Positions 1 through 10,949 of a stretch of 64,000 nt of DNA are shown here, piece after piece. Under the pieces are notes generated by a model that had not been told where the DNA came from, did not search any database, and saw only the letters and a program-made list of their open reading frames with translations. The stretch spans positions 3,028,501 to 3,092,500 of the forward strand of contig JALIGW010000016.1 of NCBI GenBank assembly GCA_023053685.1, read 5' to 3'. The translations under genes were made by a program, and so were the position numbers. The DNA is from Diadophis punctatus similis. Lineage: Eukaryota; Chordata; Lepidosauria; Squamata; Dipsadidae. Positions within the stretch are counted from its first letter, which is position 1. Every line of letters starts with the position of its first letter.

Positions 1-950
1 AAAAAGAAAGAAAAGGTCGGGCAGGCTTTCGCCAGCGGCTGGAACGGAGACCCCTGCGGAAGACGGAGCAGCAGGGGTGGGGGCGAAAGAAACGTGGCTC
101 CCTATTTTTGTGTGCGCGCGTGTGTGTGCGTGCGTGCGTGTGTGTGTGTGTGTGTGTGTGTCAAAGCCTGCCGTGTTCCTCTGTTGAGGCCGCCCGTGTC
201 CTCGAGGCGCTTTGTGTGTTGAAACCGCAGCCTTGCACCAGTGCCGTGTTGCAGCTGCAGCTGGGAACGTGCCCTGCGTCCTTCGGCATCTCCTTGTGGT
301 CTTGCTATTCTCCCACCTAAATAAACCAATCAATCAATGATGACCACCAAAAAAAGAAAGAAAGAAAAGGTGACTCTGTTTTAGCGAACGAAAGTGATTC
401 GGACCGCGGCGCAGAGGTGCCCGGCGAGCGGGGCGAGAGGCGCGAGGATGGCAATGGCACCATTGCCATCCCCGCGCTTCTTGCCCCGCTCGCCGGGCGC
501 CTCTGCGCCGCAGTCCGAATCACTTTCGTTCGCTAAAACAGAGTCACCTTTTCTTTCTTTTTCTCTCTCTTCCTGCCCTTGCGCACATCCGGCTCCGGGG
601 TCACGTCGCACGGCCGCTTGGGCAGGACGGGCGACGATAACTTGCAGTCGGGACGCACTGTGGGAGCGCTTCCCTTTCCCCCTCCTCCTCAGCGGAGGCA
701 GGGTCGTCGCGGCTGCCCGTGAGAGGACTCGGCAGGCGCCCGCTGTCACCTGCTGCTGCCTGGAGAGCCCCGTGTGCTCGCCGCCGTCCTCCGGCATTCC
801 TTCCGCGCACGCTGCCGTCCCGTCCGAGAGCCGCCGAGCGGAGTGCGCTTGATGGGCTAAATCGCCACCTTTCTCCTCCTCCTCCTCCTCCTCCGGCTGG
901 GCTGACGGCTGCCCGTCTTCCAGGAGCCTCGGTAGGTTGGCCGCTGGATC
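1..950. other. GC-rich block, no gene recognised
   Basis: CpG-rich sequence with a (GT)n microsatellite at about 117-160 and a large inverted repeat (listed separately). Open frames here lie in the inverted repeat or in biased GC sequence and look like nothing I know. The stretch 300-345 ends in A-rich sequence with AATAAA, like a retroposon tail. It could be a distant promoter or a satellite-like repeat; I cannot tell. Confidence 0.4.
355..562. repeat. ~100-bp inverted repeat (hairpin) with almost no loop
   Basis: The arms 355-457 and 460-562 are reverse complements with only a few mismatches, centred at 458/459 (GGCAATGG against CCATTGCC). The outer part of each arm contains the sequence AAAGGTGACTCTGTTTTAGC or its complement. 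The transcript of either strand would form a long stable hairpin. Confidence 0.85.
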
Positions 951-976
951 TTCTTCAGCCAGCCCCTCTCCACAAC

Positions 977-1253
977 CAGGAAGGAAGGAAGGAAGGAAGG
1001 AAGGAAGGAAGGAAGGAAGGAAGGAAGGAAGGAGAAGAAAGAAAGAAGTTAGGAAGGAAGGAAGACGGAAGGAAGGAAGGAAGAAGAAGAAGAAGAAAGA
1101 AGACAGACAGACAGAGAGAGAGAGAGAGAAGTTAGGAAGGCAGGAAGACAGAAAGAAAGAAAAAGATGTTAGGAAAGAAGAAAGACGAAAGAAGGAAGGA
1201 AGGAAGGAAGGAAGGAAGGAAGGAAGGAAGGAAGGAAGGAAGGAAGGAAGGAA

Positions 1254-1331
<78 letters not shown>

Positions 1332-1332
1332 A
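977..1332. repeat. Purine microsatellites (GGAA)n and (GAAA)n
   Basis: (GGAA)n at about 978-1035 and 1190-1256, then (GAAA)n to 1332, with mixed GAA and GA runs between. The Lys/Arg/Glu-rich open frames over this stretch are translation artefacts of the repeat. Confidence 0.95.
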
Positions 1333-1379
1333 ACTTATTGGTACAAAATTAAAAGAAAGATAAAAAAAATTTAAGCAGA

Positions 1380-2560
1380 TGGGGTGGAGGAAATATATAT
1401 ATAAAAACGAAGTAGTTGAGAAACTAAAAGGGAATGGATGATGATATTGGAATATTATGGAAATGTTTTTTTTAATTTAAAATTATCTTATTAAGAGTAA
1501 AAAAAAAATTCAGTTTTTTTAATATACAGATTAATATTGTTTAACAAATTAAAAGATTTGATATTTTAGATATAACAAAGTTAATTAAGATGAGAAGTAT
1601 GAATGATAAATATAAGTATTAGAGCTCAAAAGATGTATTATGATTGTGTATTTTTTTCATTTCAATTTATTTTTTCACATATGAAATTTGTTCAAATGAA
1701 AAATCTTAAAGGGGAAAAATGTATTATTTTAAGAGTTGAATATGCAATTGAATAAATTTAGAAAGAATTTTGATGATTAGTAAATGAAACGATATATTAT
1801 GATTGTGTATAAGTAATATAACTCGTTAGAAATTCTACGATTATTTTTTTTCTTCTCTCTTTTGTTCTTTTTATAAAGATTTATAATGTTGAATCTTTTG
1901 GAATAATGTGGATAAAACAATGACAATAAGAGAAATATGGAATAAATATCACTAGAATTTAAGGGAAATTACTTAAATATTAAATAATGAACAGGAAATA
2001 TTATGAATGTTAATTACTTTAAAATTTATTAAGCTGAGAGTTGATAAGTTAATTGATTTGGATTTTTTCCTTTCCTTTTTATATTTTCATTTTTCTTTAC
2101 TACTTGTTCAATATTTATAGAGTGGATAAAATTAGACAGAATTTTGATGATTAATATGAGAAATTAAAAGAATAATTGGGCATTTAGTTTTTTGATAGAA
2201 CAAAGGATAAAAACAGAAGCGATTAATAAAGAGATTAAAGAATTAAAGGAAGCAATTTGGCTTAAAATTAAGAAGCAGGAGACAGTAACTATCTTGGAAA
2301 GTTAAGCGAATAGTGATCAATTTGGATGGAAATTTGGAATTAACTGGTGCGTATCCCAGATGACAAAACTAGAAATTAGATTTTTTTTCTTTTTTGGGGG
2401 AGGTAAGATGGAAATAGCAGCATGTACCTAGAAGAGAGTATAACATAAAAAAATAATAATATAACTATAATGATGTTTTTTTTAAAAAAGAGATATGATT
2501 AGTTTAAAATTGAGATTAGCATCAGTCTGTCAAATATAAAATGAGTTTAGTATAAAAGCA
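1380..2560. other. AT-rich unassigned DNA with internal degenerate duplication
   Basis: Very AT-rich, no long open frame. Related segments recur about 375 bp apart: 1755-1790 resembles 2130-2166 (both contain GAATTTTGATGATTA), and 1629-1655 resembles 1790-1815 (TATTATGATTGTGTAT). At 2210-2270 there is a Lys/Glu-rich stretch that could be eroded L1-type coding DNA. An old L1 tail is my best guess, weakly held. Confidence 0.3.
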
Positions 2561-2775
2561 CTCAAGGAAAGGCAAAGAAAGTGAAAGAGGAAGTAGAAGG
2601 GGAGGAAGAGAAGGTGTAGAGAGGGTTGAGGAGGAGGGAAGGAGTTAGAAAGTAGGAGGAGAAGTTGGAGATAGAAAGAGGGGAGTGTAATGGAATAAAG
2701 TAGAACAGACTGATGACTGATGAGGCAAGTGTTGAATAAGATACTGACTTTTGTGATGGAGAAAATAAAAAATTT

Positions 2776-2777
2776 TG

Positions 2778-2862
<85 letters not shown>
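2776..2862. repeat. (GAAA)n microsatellite
   Basis: About 21 uninterrupted GAAA units ending directly at an L2-like 3' tail (2863-2935), so the microsatellite sits immediately upstream of a retroposon fragment. Confidence 0.95.
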
Positions 2863-2863
<1 letters not shown>

Positions 2864-2935
2864 TTGTATGGCCGCCCTGAGTCCTACGGGAGTGGGGCGG
2901 CATACAAAAACGACCAAAAAAATAAATAAATAATA
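2863..2935 (+). mobile_element. L2-like LINE 3' tail
   Basis: GCCGCCCTGAGTCC followed by GGGCGGCATA and an AATAAATAAATA tail is the conserved stem-like 3' end shared with the longer L2-type element at 43090-45115. Only the tail is present. Confidence 0.7.
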
Positions 2936-3059
2936 AATGGCGGATCGGAACTCGTCTGTGAAAAAATTTGGCGGATGGTATGCTTAAGGTTGGCCACCAC
3001 TGGTCTAAACCATTCAAGCTCACCCCAAGTATGTATGGTTATTGAATGGGTATTGGATG

Positions 3060-3216
3060 ATTTTAAATATTGTGTTTTTTAATTTTTATATATCTCGTTT
3101 TAATGTGTTATTTATAAATTGGTGTCCTGTATTTTTTTCTTTTGTACGCCGCCCTGAGTCCTTCGGGAGTTGGGCGGCATATAAGAACACCATAATAAAT
3201 AAATAAATAATAAATA
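3060..3216 (+). mobile_element. L2-like LINE 3' end fragment
   Basis: GTACGCCGCCCTGAGTCC then GGGCGGCATATAAGAA and (AATA)n; the same 3' end as at 2863-2935 and 45030-45115. Confidence 0.75.
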
Positions 3217-3361
3217 TTTCTTATAACTAAGCCTTGCCTTTCCCACAATATCGTCTTTGAGCAATGATTTCAAAACCAAGTTATCATATATCCAAAATCA
3301 TCAAAAATCAAAATATGAAGCAGAAGACATATTCTTGAAATAACAATAGCTTGAAACCTAC

Positions 3362-3524
3362 TTCTCCAGGTTGAGGATTGTTCCTGTCCTTTACTGTCAC
3401 AAAGCCATTCGTTATAGGCTCTGCCCTGGAATATGGCTTCCAGCAGAATTCATCTTTGTAGATGCTTTTTGCAGTTGGTTCATCTACTTGAAAGGGAATG
3501 ACGTGTCCTGTCCCGGCTCTGGCA
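3362..3524 (-). CDS. TEX26: TEX26-like internal exon (partial gene)
   Basis: A 163-bp exon with an acceptor (TTTCTTGCAG ending at 3525) and a donor (GTAGGT from 3361). In the phase left by the upstream exon at 7764-7848 it is open throughout and encodes a 54-residue stretch containing YKDEFCWKPYSRAEP. This matches the pattern YSDEYTWKSHS that I recall from mammalian TEX26 (testis-expressed 26), a poorly characterised protein of about 290 residues. Later exons would lie to the left, outside the window. The call is supported by its position directly downstream of MEDAG on the same strand. No function can be read from the exon. Alternative: another small repeat-containing protein of the same kind. 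Exon structure is fairly secure; the name is moderately so. Confidence 0.6.
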
Positions 3525-4085
3525 CTGCAAGAAACAAGACAATGACAATGCAATTACACACCTATTGTCTCTGAGCTACCTGAACCTGCAGCTATCTCTA
3601 ATTCTACTCAATGTCTCTTTTCAATAGAGTGTATCTATATGTCATATGAGCTCTTATTAAATAAATAGGCCCATAAGAAATTGGCTTGAATTGAGGGATA
3701 CCATAAATGTATCTAGTTTGTTATTGTCTTTATTAGCATTCCCCAACCTAACTCTCTTGGTATGCTGGGACTTCCCACTCAGTATGGCCATGGGCAACTG
3801 GGCTAAAGGATGAAATATTGGCAAACCAGACGACCATGATCCAGGAAATATAACTCCATGACAACTATCCTGACATCAACTGGGAATCAAATTCTGTGGG
3901 AATTATTAAATACAGACTATGAAAGGATGACAATAACTTGGGCTTTTTAACTTGGGCTAAAGGCAAGTAAGAAGATTGCAGTCTATAAAATTATATGCTA
4001 TAAAAAGAAGGAGCTGTTAGAACATGGCAGACCCATGAAACCAAATGCAATAATATTCAAGACTGATAAAAGGAGCTATTTATAC

Positions 4086-4218
4086 CAGGGGTGTCAAACT
4101 GGCGGCCCATGGGCCGGATGCATCACACCTAAGCCACGCCCACCCCAGCTCTGCAAAGGAAAAAATGTCACGAATTGTCACGTGACGGCAACATGATGCT
4201 GCGAGTTTGACACCCATG
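4086..4218. mobile_element. hAT-type MITE, family A (CAGGGGTGTCAAACT)
   Basis: The left end CAGGGGTGTCAAACTGGCGG and the right end TTTGACACCCATG are inverted. The flanks ATTTATAC and GTTTATAC form an 8-bp target duplication with one mismatch. Internal motif CCACCCCAGCTCTGCAAA recurs in the copy at 62915. Confidence 0.85.
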
Positions 4219-4285
4219 GTTTATACAATGCAAAAGGTGGAATTGGATGGAACAGAATGCTAGACTAGATGAACTTCTGGCCTAT

Positions 4286-4780
4286 TCAAAGGTCTCTTGA
4301 TACATTCTTTAGGAAAACAAGTGATTGCCAGGATAGGCCTATTGGTGAACCATTTTTTCTTTCTCTTCTATAGCAGATCCATATCCCCTCTTGGGTTATC
4401 AGATTAATTTTATGTTTGGTTATAATTAAATCCTCCTTGGTTTTACTATTCTTTGGGTCTTTTTGTGAATTATTCTCTAATTCTTTGAGTTTTGTAAATA
4501 GTGAATTTTGTTTATTCTTCTTTTCTTTGTTACGATTTGCTACATACACTATTGTTAGCCCTCTAATATAGGTAGTAGTATCCCATTTGTAGTATCCAAT
4601 AAGTTTTGTGCCGTGGTTTGCTCCTTAGTATTAACTTTAAAGAAGTATTTTAATTCTTTCTCAATCATTTGTATGTAATTTTTTTCCTTTACTATTCTTT
4701 GGTCTAAAGACCATATTGTTTTCTTTCTCTTGTCTTGCCCTTTCCATTTTATTATCAATGGGTTATGGTAGAAGATCTTG
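4286..4780 (-). pseudogene. L1 ORF2 remnant (linker region)
   Basis: Two minus-strand frames read as the L1 ORF2 segment between endonuclease and reverse transcriptase: KEKNYIQMIEKELKYFFKVN and TKLKELENNSQKDPKNSKTK. The frame is broken between them and the left part is degraded. It is cut at about 4781, where the AATAG-tailed LINE begins, so the LINE may have inserted into or beside it. Confidence 0.65.
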
Positions 4781-5836
4781 GTTTAGAATAGAATAGAATT
4801 CTTTATTGGCCAAGTGTGATTGGACACACAAGGAATTTGTCTTTGGTGCATATGCTCTCAGTGTACATAAAAGAAAAGATACATTTGTCAAGAATCATGA
4901 GGGACAACACTTAATGATTGTCATAGGGTACAAATAAGCAATCAGGAAACAATCAATATTGATATAAATCGTAAGGATACAAGCAACAAGTTACAGTCAT
5001 ACAGTCATAAGTGGGGGGAGATGGGTGATAGGAACATGAGAAGACTAATAGTAATAGCAATGCAGCCTTAGTGAATAGTTTGACAGTGGTGAGGGAATTA
5101 TTTGTTTAGCAGAGTGATGGCGTTCAGGTCTAGTTGTTTTGGTGTGCAGTGCTCTATAGCGTCGTTTTGAGGGTAGGAGTTGAAACAATTTATGTCCAGG
5201 ATGCGAGGGGTCCGTAAATATTTTCACGGCCCTCTTTTTGACTTGTGCAGTATACAGGTCCTCAATGGAAGGCAGGTTGGCAGTAATTGTTTTTTCTGCA
5301 GTTCTGATTATCCTCTGAAGTCTGTGTCTGTCTTGTTGGGTTGCAGAACCAAACCAGACAGTTATAGAGGTGCAGATGACAGACTCAATAATTCCTCTGT
5401 AGAACTGCATCAGCAGCTCCTTGGGCAGTTTGAGCTTCCTGAGTTGGCGCAGAAAGAACATTCTTTCTTGTGGTTTTTTTATGACGTTTTTGATGTTAGG
5501 TGACCATTTTAGGTCTTGAGATGTGATAGAACCTAGAAATTTTACGGTCTCTACTGTTGATACTGTGTTGTCTAGTATTGTAAGAGGTGGTAGAATGGGA
5601 GGGTTTCTCCTAAAGTCTACCACCATTTCTACGGTTTTGAGTGTGTTCAGTTCCAGATTGTTCCGGTCGCACCACGAGGCTAGTTGTTCAACCTCCTGTC
5701 TGTATGCGGTTTCATCGTTGTCTCGAATGAGACCAATCACTGTTGTATCATCTGCAAACTTCAGTAGTTTAACAGATGGATCATTTGAGATGCAGTCATT
5801 GGTATATAGAGAAGAGAACTGGTGAGAGCACACAGC
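4781..5836 (-). mobile_element. CR1/Rex1-group LINE, 5'-truncated, AATAG tail
   Basis: A minus-strand open frame of 262 codons (5833-5045) begins just before the reverse transcriptase catalytic motif (KFADDTTVIGL) and continues through a thumb-like region (LELNTLKTVEMVVDFRR, then SVICTSITVWFGSA). The element ends on the left in AGAATAGAATAGAATTC. This AATAG-type tail is what I know from the LINE group that seeds such microsatellites in snakes. Everything upstream of the catalytic Asp residues is missing. It is not functional as it stands, but the frame is nearly clean, suggesting a fairly recent insertion. Confidence 0.8.
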
Positions 5837-5859
5837 CTTGGGGGGGGGGGGCTGTGCTA

Positions 5860-6828
5860 ATTGTATAGGTATCTGATGTGATTTTGCCTAGCTTCACCTA
5901 CTGTTTCCTGTTTAGTGATCTATACATAAATATAGCTATGATTTTAATTTTTTCTAGCCAGCCTTGAAATTAAAAAATTGTAATTTTGTTGACACAGAGT
6001 TTTAATAGGAAAAACTTATTACAACAATGGATTTTGTCTTGTGAATTTCTTAAAGGCGGAGAATGCCCAGTACAGTAGATTTATTCTATGGTTCCACTTG
6101 GTAGCAGATAATTTATTGAAACAGCATTCTCTGGGGTGTGAATAGCCATTAGGATACAAGGACATCTTATCTATGAGGTCAAAAGGTTGGCAATAAAATA
6201 GTCTTCTGTCTGTCTTTCTGGCTTTCTATCAATAACACCTGATATATATTATAGCAACAGAATCTTCAAACAGGCAGAGAATTAGTTGAAGGCTAAAAGC
6301 ATATTTTCATAGAATATATATCTTCTAAAAAACTAATTTAGGATTGGTTATCCTACTTGATTTATTTATGCTCTATTTAAACGTATAAATATCTCTCTTT
6401 TCCAAAGGAAATAAATCCAGGAATCCCATATTTTGACCTTTTGACCACTTGGGAAATTGGTAAACATGTGAATATACAGGAAAGTTTGTATGACATATTA
6501 CAGTGTTTCTTATACCTGTACATATTTCCAATAAATATGAAAATACTATAGATATTTAATACCAATCCACAGTAATCAAAAGCTATTTGGGCTGAATGTT
6601 AAAAATCTAGCTAATGCTATTCATGTAATATTTCATATTACATGAAAATAAGACGGTCCAGACTCTGGAAATGTGTATCATGGAAAAATTCATAAACTGA
6701 GGGTGTTTCTGCCTCAAGAGGAAGTATAGAATCAACATTCCTGACTAAAAAAATTGTTAACCCTAAACAAAATACTAAGGAGTAAGGACTTCATTTCCAA
6801 TCATATCTGAGTCATAAAGATCTGATGA
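5860..6828. other. Unique intronic or intergenic DNA
   Basis: AT-rich sequence within the TEX26-like intron. I see no exon, RNA gene or recognisable repeat. Confidence 0.4.
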
Positions 6829-7082
6829 GCTGAAGTGGCGCAGCCGTTAGAGGCAGTACTGCAGGTCACTTTAGCTGACTGTGATCCGAAGGTCAGCGGT
6901 TGAAATCTCACCGGCTCAAGGTTGACTCAGCCTTCCATCCTTCCGAGGTAGGTAAAATGAGGACCCAGATTGTTGGGGGCAATGTAAATATACACTGCTT
7001 ACTGGTGTAAACCGCTTAGAGAGTGCTTGCACTGTGAGGCGGTATATAAATCTCACAAAATAGATAAAAATAAATAAATAGA
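6829..7082 (+). mobile_element. tRNA-derived SINE (Sauria type), AAATA-tailed
   Basis: The 5' head GTGGCGCAGCCGTTAGAGG is tRNA-like. The body contains CTCACCGGCTCAAGGTTGAC and AATGAGGACCCAGATTGTTG, and it ends in AAATAAATA. Same subfamily as the reverse copy at 52518-52775. Confidence 0.85.
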
Positions 7083-7763
7083 AGAGCATTATGAGTTTTT
7101 AATATTCCCTCCATACTGTAATTTACATGCTTAAACTAGCTGCTTCTATTCCAGAAAAATAATTCTGATTGAAAATATGCTTCAGATTTGGAAATAAAAA
7201 TACCCTGAATTTATAGATGGTGTGTGTGTGTGACATTTTATGTGGATTTTTGGTTGAAATAAACTATATCTATCATGACAAACAGCAGATGTGAGAGGGT
7301 AATCTTTGGCAACGAATGAGCATGGCAATCTGATACTGCTCAGAACCGATTCTAGACTAGGAATTTATGTGGCATATTTTTCTTCAGCAGAGATGTGGCT
7401 TAAACCCACTTTAAAAAAACCATGAGGGATGTATCAGTTGGATTTTGAAAATATTAATTTAACCTACTTTAAAAGCTTAAAATGGGGGGGAAATTGCAAT
7501 TACACACTAGTTTGGCGGGAAAATATAGATAAAATAGAAGGAAGCAGAATTATTCTCAATCCAAATAGTCTCCAGCACATATAAAACATAACCACTCTTA
7601 AAGCTAGTCTCCTTTAACATATATGCATCATATGCCATCAGAAAAAGAAAACACAAAAGTTTTAAGAAACAGATTAATAAAAGAACATGAGAATATTTCA
7701 AAAGAAGTCAATAAACCAAATATGATTAAAAAGTTTAAATCAGTTAAATTAGTATATTCTTAC
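7083..7763. other. Intronic DNA, nothing recognised
   Basis: Contains a short (GT)n run near 7220. No feature supported. Confidence 0.35.
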
Positions 7764-7848
7764 CAATCTGCTTCAGGGTCTGTTGTAGATTTAAAGACAA
7801 AATCATGTTTCATTGTCGATTCATAAGGATCCCACTTTAGTCTACCTA
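7764..7848 (-). CDS. TEX26: TEX26-like upstream exon
   Basis: An 85-bp exon bounded by a pyrimidine-rich acceptor (ACTGTTTTTAG before 7848) and a consensus donor (GTAAGA below 7764). It encodes GRLKWDPYESTMKHDF and then a 12-residue linker, and splices in phase into 3362-3524 (TG plus T gives Cys). WDPYESTMKHDF parallels WDSYATTMRTAF near the N terminus of mammalian TEX26 as I remember it. The exon needs one base from an upstream exon to complete its first codon; I could not find that exon with confidence. The 4.2-kb intron to the next exon holds LINE and MITE copies. Confidence 0.6.
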
Positions 7849-8370
7849 CTAAAAACAGTACGTGTTAAGTGCTAGACATTTTACATACTCCCTAAGGGTT
7901 CTTGTCTTACTAACCAAGAATGAACAAAATGATGGTTAGGCAACAGATCTTTCGAAAGAGTCTTGGCATCGATGGGAATTACTTATAAAAGTAAATGGCA
8001 GATTGGGTGGGGAATCTGGATCAGGTCTCTGATAGACAAAGATAACACTATTTGACTCCATATTATCCAGTTTTCATCCAGTTCATTTCTCTCCTACCCA
8101 AAAGGTACTATTTACTTTCATCATACTACTACTAATAATTATTCAACAACTTCTTATAACAGTAAGAACTTATCTATCACCTCTAAAGAAAAAAGAAAAT
8201 ACTTACAGTTTAGTGAATTGAAGAAAATCTCTTTTCTGCATTTCTTTTTCTGTTTCTTATAGCCAACTGGCAATTATAGAACCTTTACCACACAACATTC
8301 AGACTTATTGTCTGACTTGTTTTAAAGTAACGGTATCACAGAGGCTTTCTTCTCTTCATCAAAGTGATAG

Positions 8371-8420
8371 AAATTCATTCATTCATTCATTCATTCATTC
8401 ATTCATTCATTCATTCATTC
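8371..8420. repeat. (ATTC)n microsatellite
   Basis: About 12 tandem ATTC units. Confidence 0.95.
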
Positions 8421-9769
8421 CTTTCTAATATTTTTTCACAAATGCAGGGTCCACTTTTGGGGAGGATCAACTGAGTTGATTGACTGACTGGCTTGTTGTC
8501 TGAGCTTGACATTATGGGCTGAGAGAGAATGAATGGTCCAAAGTTACCCAGCTGATTTTCATGCCTAACTGTATCTCCTAACTGTAGGGAAAAGCTATGA
8601 AAATTGCTCATAGGAGACCACAATAAATGTGTTCCTCTTTAAAGTGCCACACATATTATGGTTGCTTTTGTAAGAGTAATCTAAAACAGGTAGAACTCTT
8701 AAGTTTTCCTTCTCTAACCTGGGATCTTCCAATGGTATTGCAGTGACCAAACTTCCTTAAACCAGTAAGCTCTCCAACTCCAGAACACTCTTACGATCCC
8801 CATTTGGATTATGCTCTTTTTGTTCTGTTTTGCTTATTCTCTTCCCCTGCACTCATCTGGCACTTCAGGCCAAAGGCAAACACAGATTTTGCACCTTTTC
8901 TCCATTGTAAGCATTACTTGGGCCCAGAGGTTCTTGTTAAAATGCAGGCCTCATAGTTGACTATCTCAACTCCACTGCGAGAAAATATATTTTGGTTTAA
9001 ATACTGCACTATGCCATTGTTTGTGGAGCCATGAGCTTGGTTAGAATATAATTATATTCTAAACCATCAACAAGATTTGGACACTCCCAATGCCTAGGTG
9101 AATTCCCCCAATAATTTAAGTTCAACGCAACAAATCACATTGTAACTTTATACAAAGGTGCACAATCTGAATTCATAGAGCTTACATCAGAATCCTCAAA
9201 CCCTTAAAAATAGCGCCCAAAGGCCCTTAAGAATTCTTATAAAATTGTAAGGGTTCATGCAACACAAGAAGAAAATTATTAAATGCATGACCGAGGAGCA
9301 ATCATATTACTGTAATTCTTAATTTTAAATAAAATTAAATGAAATTATATTTTTTCTTGCACCCACCCACTACCCAGCATGCTTCTTAAGGACAAATGTC
9401 TGAAAAAGTTAAACACGATTAACTTAGTCCAATGTATGAATCCAATCAGTACAATAGAGCAAGTTTTTGGTGTCTTAGTAAGCCTGAGTTATAAGACAAA
9501 AACAAACTTGGTTTCTGCATCTACCGTAGTTACTCAGGAACTAAAATACAGAAATGATCAATTGTTGAAGGAGCGGTCCAGACTTATAGTCATTTCCAAT
9601 AGGAGAAATTGAGGAAGACCTACATAGCTGCTCCTTCAAAATGTAATGCAATAAATACAACCACTGTACTGTACAGGCATCTCTGAGGAACAATAACCCC
9701 AAAGTCACCTGGTGAGCTTCACAGGTGAGCTGGGCAACATTGAACTAGTTCTTGCCTGTTACAGTACAG
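8421..9769. other. Unique DNA, nothing recognised
   Basis: No open frame resembling a protein I know, no SINE head or LINE tail. It lies upstream of the TEX26-like exon at 7764 and may hold a short first exon that I cannot see. Confidence 0.35.
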
Positions 9770-9904
9770 CAGGGGTGTCAAACTGGCGACGACACATTGT
9801 CGTCACTTGACGTATCGCAACTTTTTTCCCCTTTGCTAAAATGGGGGTGGGGGTGGCCAGTGTGTGACGCATCCGGCCAGCGGGGCGCGAGTTTGACACC
9901 CCTG
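9770..9904. mobile_element. hAT-type MITE, family A
   Basis: CAGGGGTGTCAAACTGGCGA at the left and GAGTTTGACACCCCTG at the right. Flanks CAGTACAG and CACTACAG form an 8-bp duplication with one mismatch. Confidence 0.88.
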
Positions 9905-9909
9905 CACTA

Positions 9910-10297
9910 CAGGTAGTCAACTTACAACCATTTGTTTAGTGACTGTTCAAAGTTACAATGGCACTGAAAAAAGTGATTTATGGTCGTTTTTCACATTTAG
10001 GACCGTTGCAACATCCCCCGTCATGCGATCAAAATTCGGATGCTTGGCAACTGGTTCATATTTATGACCGTTGCTGTGTCCTGGAGTCATGTGATCCCCT
10101 TTTGCTACCTTTTGACGCAAAATCAATGGGAAAGGCAGATTCACTTTACAACCATGTTACTAATTGAACAACTGCAATGATTTCATTAACAACTGTGGCA
10201 AAAAGGTTGCAAAAAGGGACAAAATTCATTTAACAACTATCTGGCTCAGCAACAGAAATTTGGGGCTCAATTGTGGTTGCAAATCGAAGACTACTAT
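9910..10297 (+). mobile_element. MITE with CAGGTAGTC ends (family H)
   Basis: Begins CAGGTAGTCAACTTACAACC and ends GCAAATCGAAGACTAC, imperfect inverted ends. Internal marker GGCACTGAAAAAAGTGATTT. It abuts the family A copy to the left. Related copies are at 15377-15639, 24951-25470, 32818-33178 and 51831-52151. Ends next to TA suggest a mariner-like origin, but this is inference. Confidence 0.6.
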
Positions 10298-10476
10298 ATA
10301 ACCACACTGAGAGGTGTCACACATTGTTCTGGGCCTTGCTTTAACCACGATTTATTGAACGAAATCTCAATTAGCTTGATGGAAGCAGCATAATAACCCC
10401 AAATACCCCAGCCTTATTGTGACACAACATGTTGTGAAACAAGCAGTTGAGTGGCATCGTTTTGCTTTCACTGAGA

Positions 10477-10703
10477 CAGTGTTTCTCCAACTTTACAATT
10501 TTAAGATGAGTGGAGACCATCTTCCAGAATTTGGGGAATCCTACTGTCCACATTTATTAGTATTCATTTCCTGTGTTCATGTCCATGTTTATACTTATAC
10601 CTGTTATCTTGTACATGTTTGACAAACTAACTCACTCAATAAATACAATGAATTCTGGGAGTTGGTCCACCCGTCTTGAAATTGCCAAGTTGGAGAAATG
10701 CTG
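10477..10703. mobile_element. hAT-type palindromic MITE (family E) with a LINE tail inside
   Basis: CAGTGTTTCTCCAACTTTAC at the left and CCAAGTTGGAGAAATGCTG at the right are inverted. Flanks CACTGAGA and CCTTGAGA agree at 6 of 8 bases. Between the arms, 10560-10648 is the 3' tail (ACCTGTTATCTTGTACATGT) also seen at 33890 and 47900, so a LINE end has landed inside the MITE. Confidence 0.65.
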
Positions 10704-10777
10704 CCTTGAGAGAGAGGGCAGGGCTCTTTCTGCTCCCGAGTAAATGGAGATTGGACTGCCATTTCTCCGAAATGGTG

Positions 10778-10851
10778 TAGGGACTCCTGCTTGAGGGGGG
10801 AGGGTTGGACTAGATGACCTACAAGGTCCCTTCCAACTCTAATAATCTGAA
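10778..10851 (+). mobile_element. CR1 LINE 3' end
   Basis: GGTTGGACTAGATGACCTAC followed by AAGGTCCCTTCCAACTCT is the conserved CR1 3' end. Confidence 0.85.
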
Positions 10852-10949
10852 CATTGGAAGATTGTGGATTTAGTTTTGTCGCTGTTTTAAAATCCAAGTA
10901 CTCTTAACTATGTTGCAAAAGATTATACCAGGCAGAACGTAAACAAAAA

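Noticed and set aside
937..1374. Lys/Glu/Arg-rich open frames
   Set aside because: Translation of (GGAA)n and (GAAA)n microsatellites.
8207..8235. 29-bp candidate TEX26 exon between CAG and GTAAGT
   Set aside because: Joins in frame to 7764-7848, but the acceptor has no pyrimidine tract and the peptide matches nothing; too weak.
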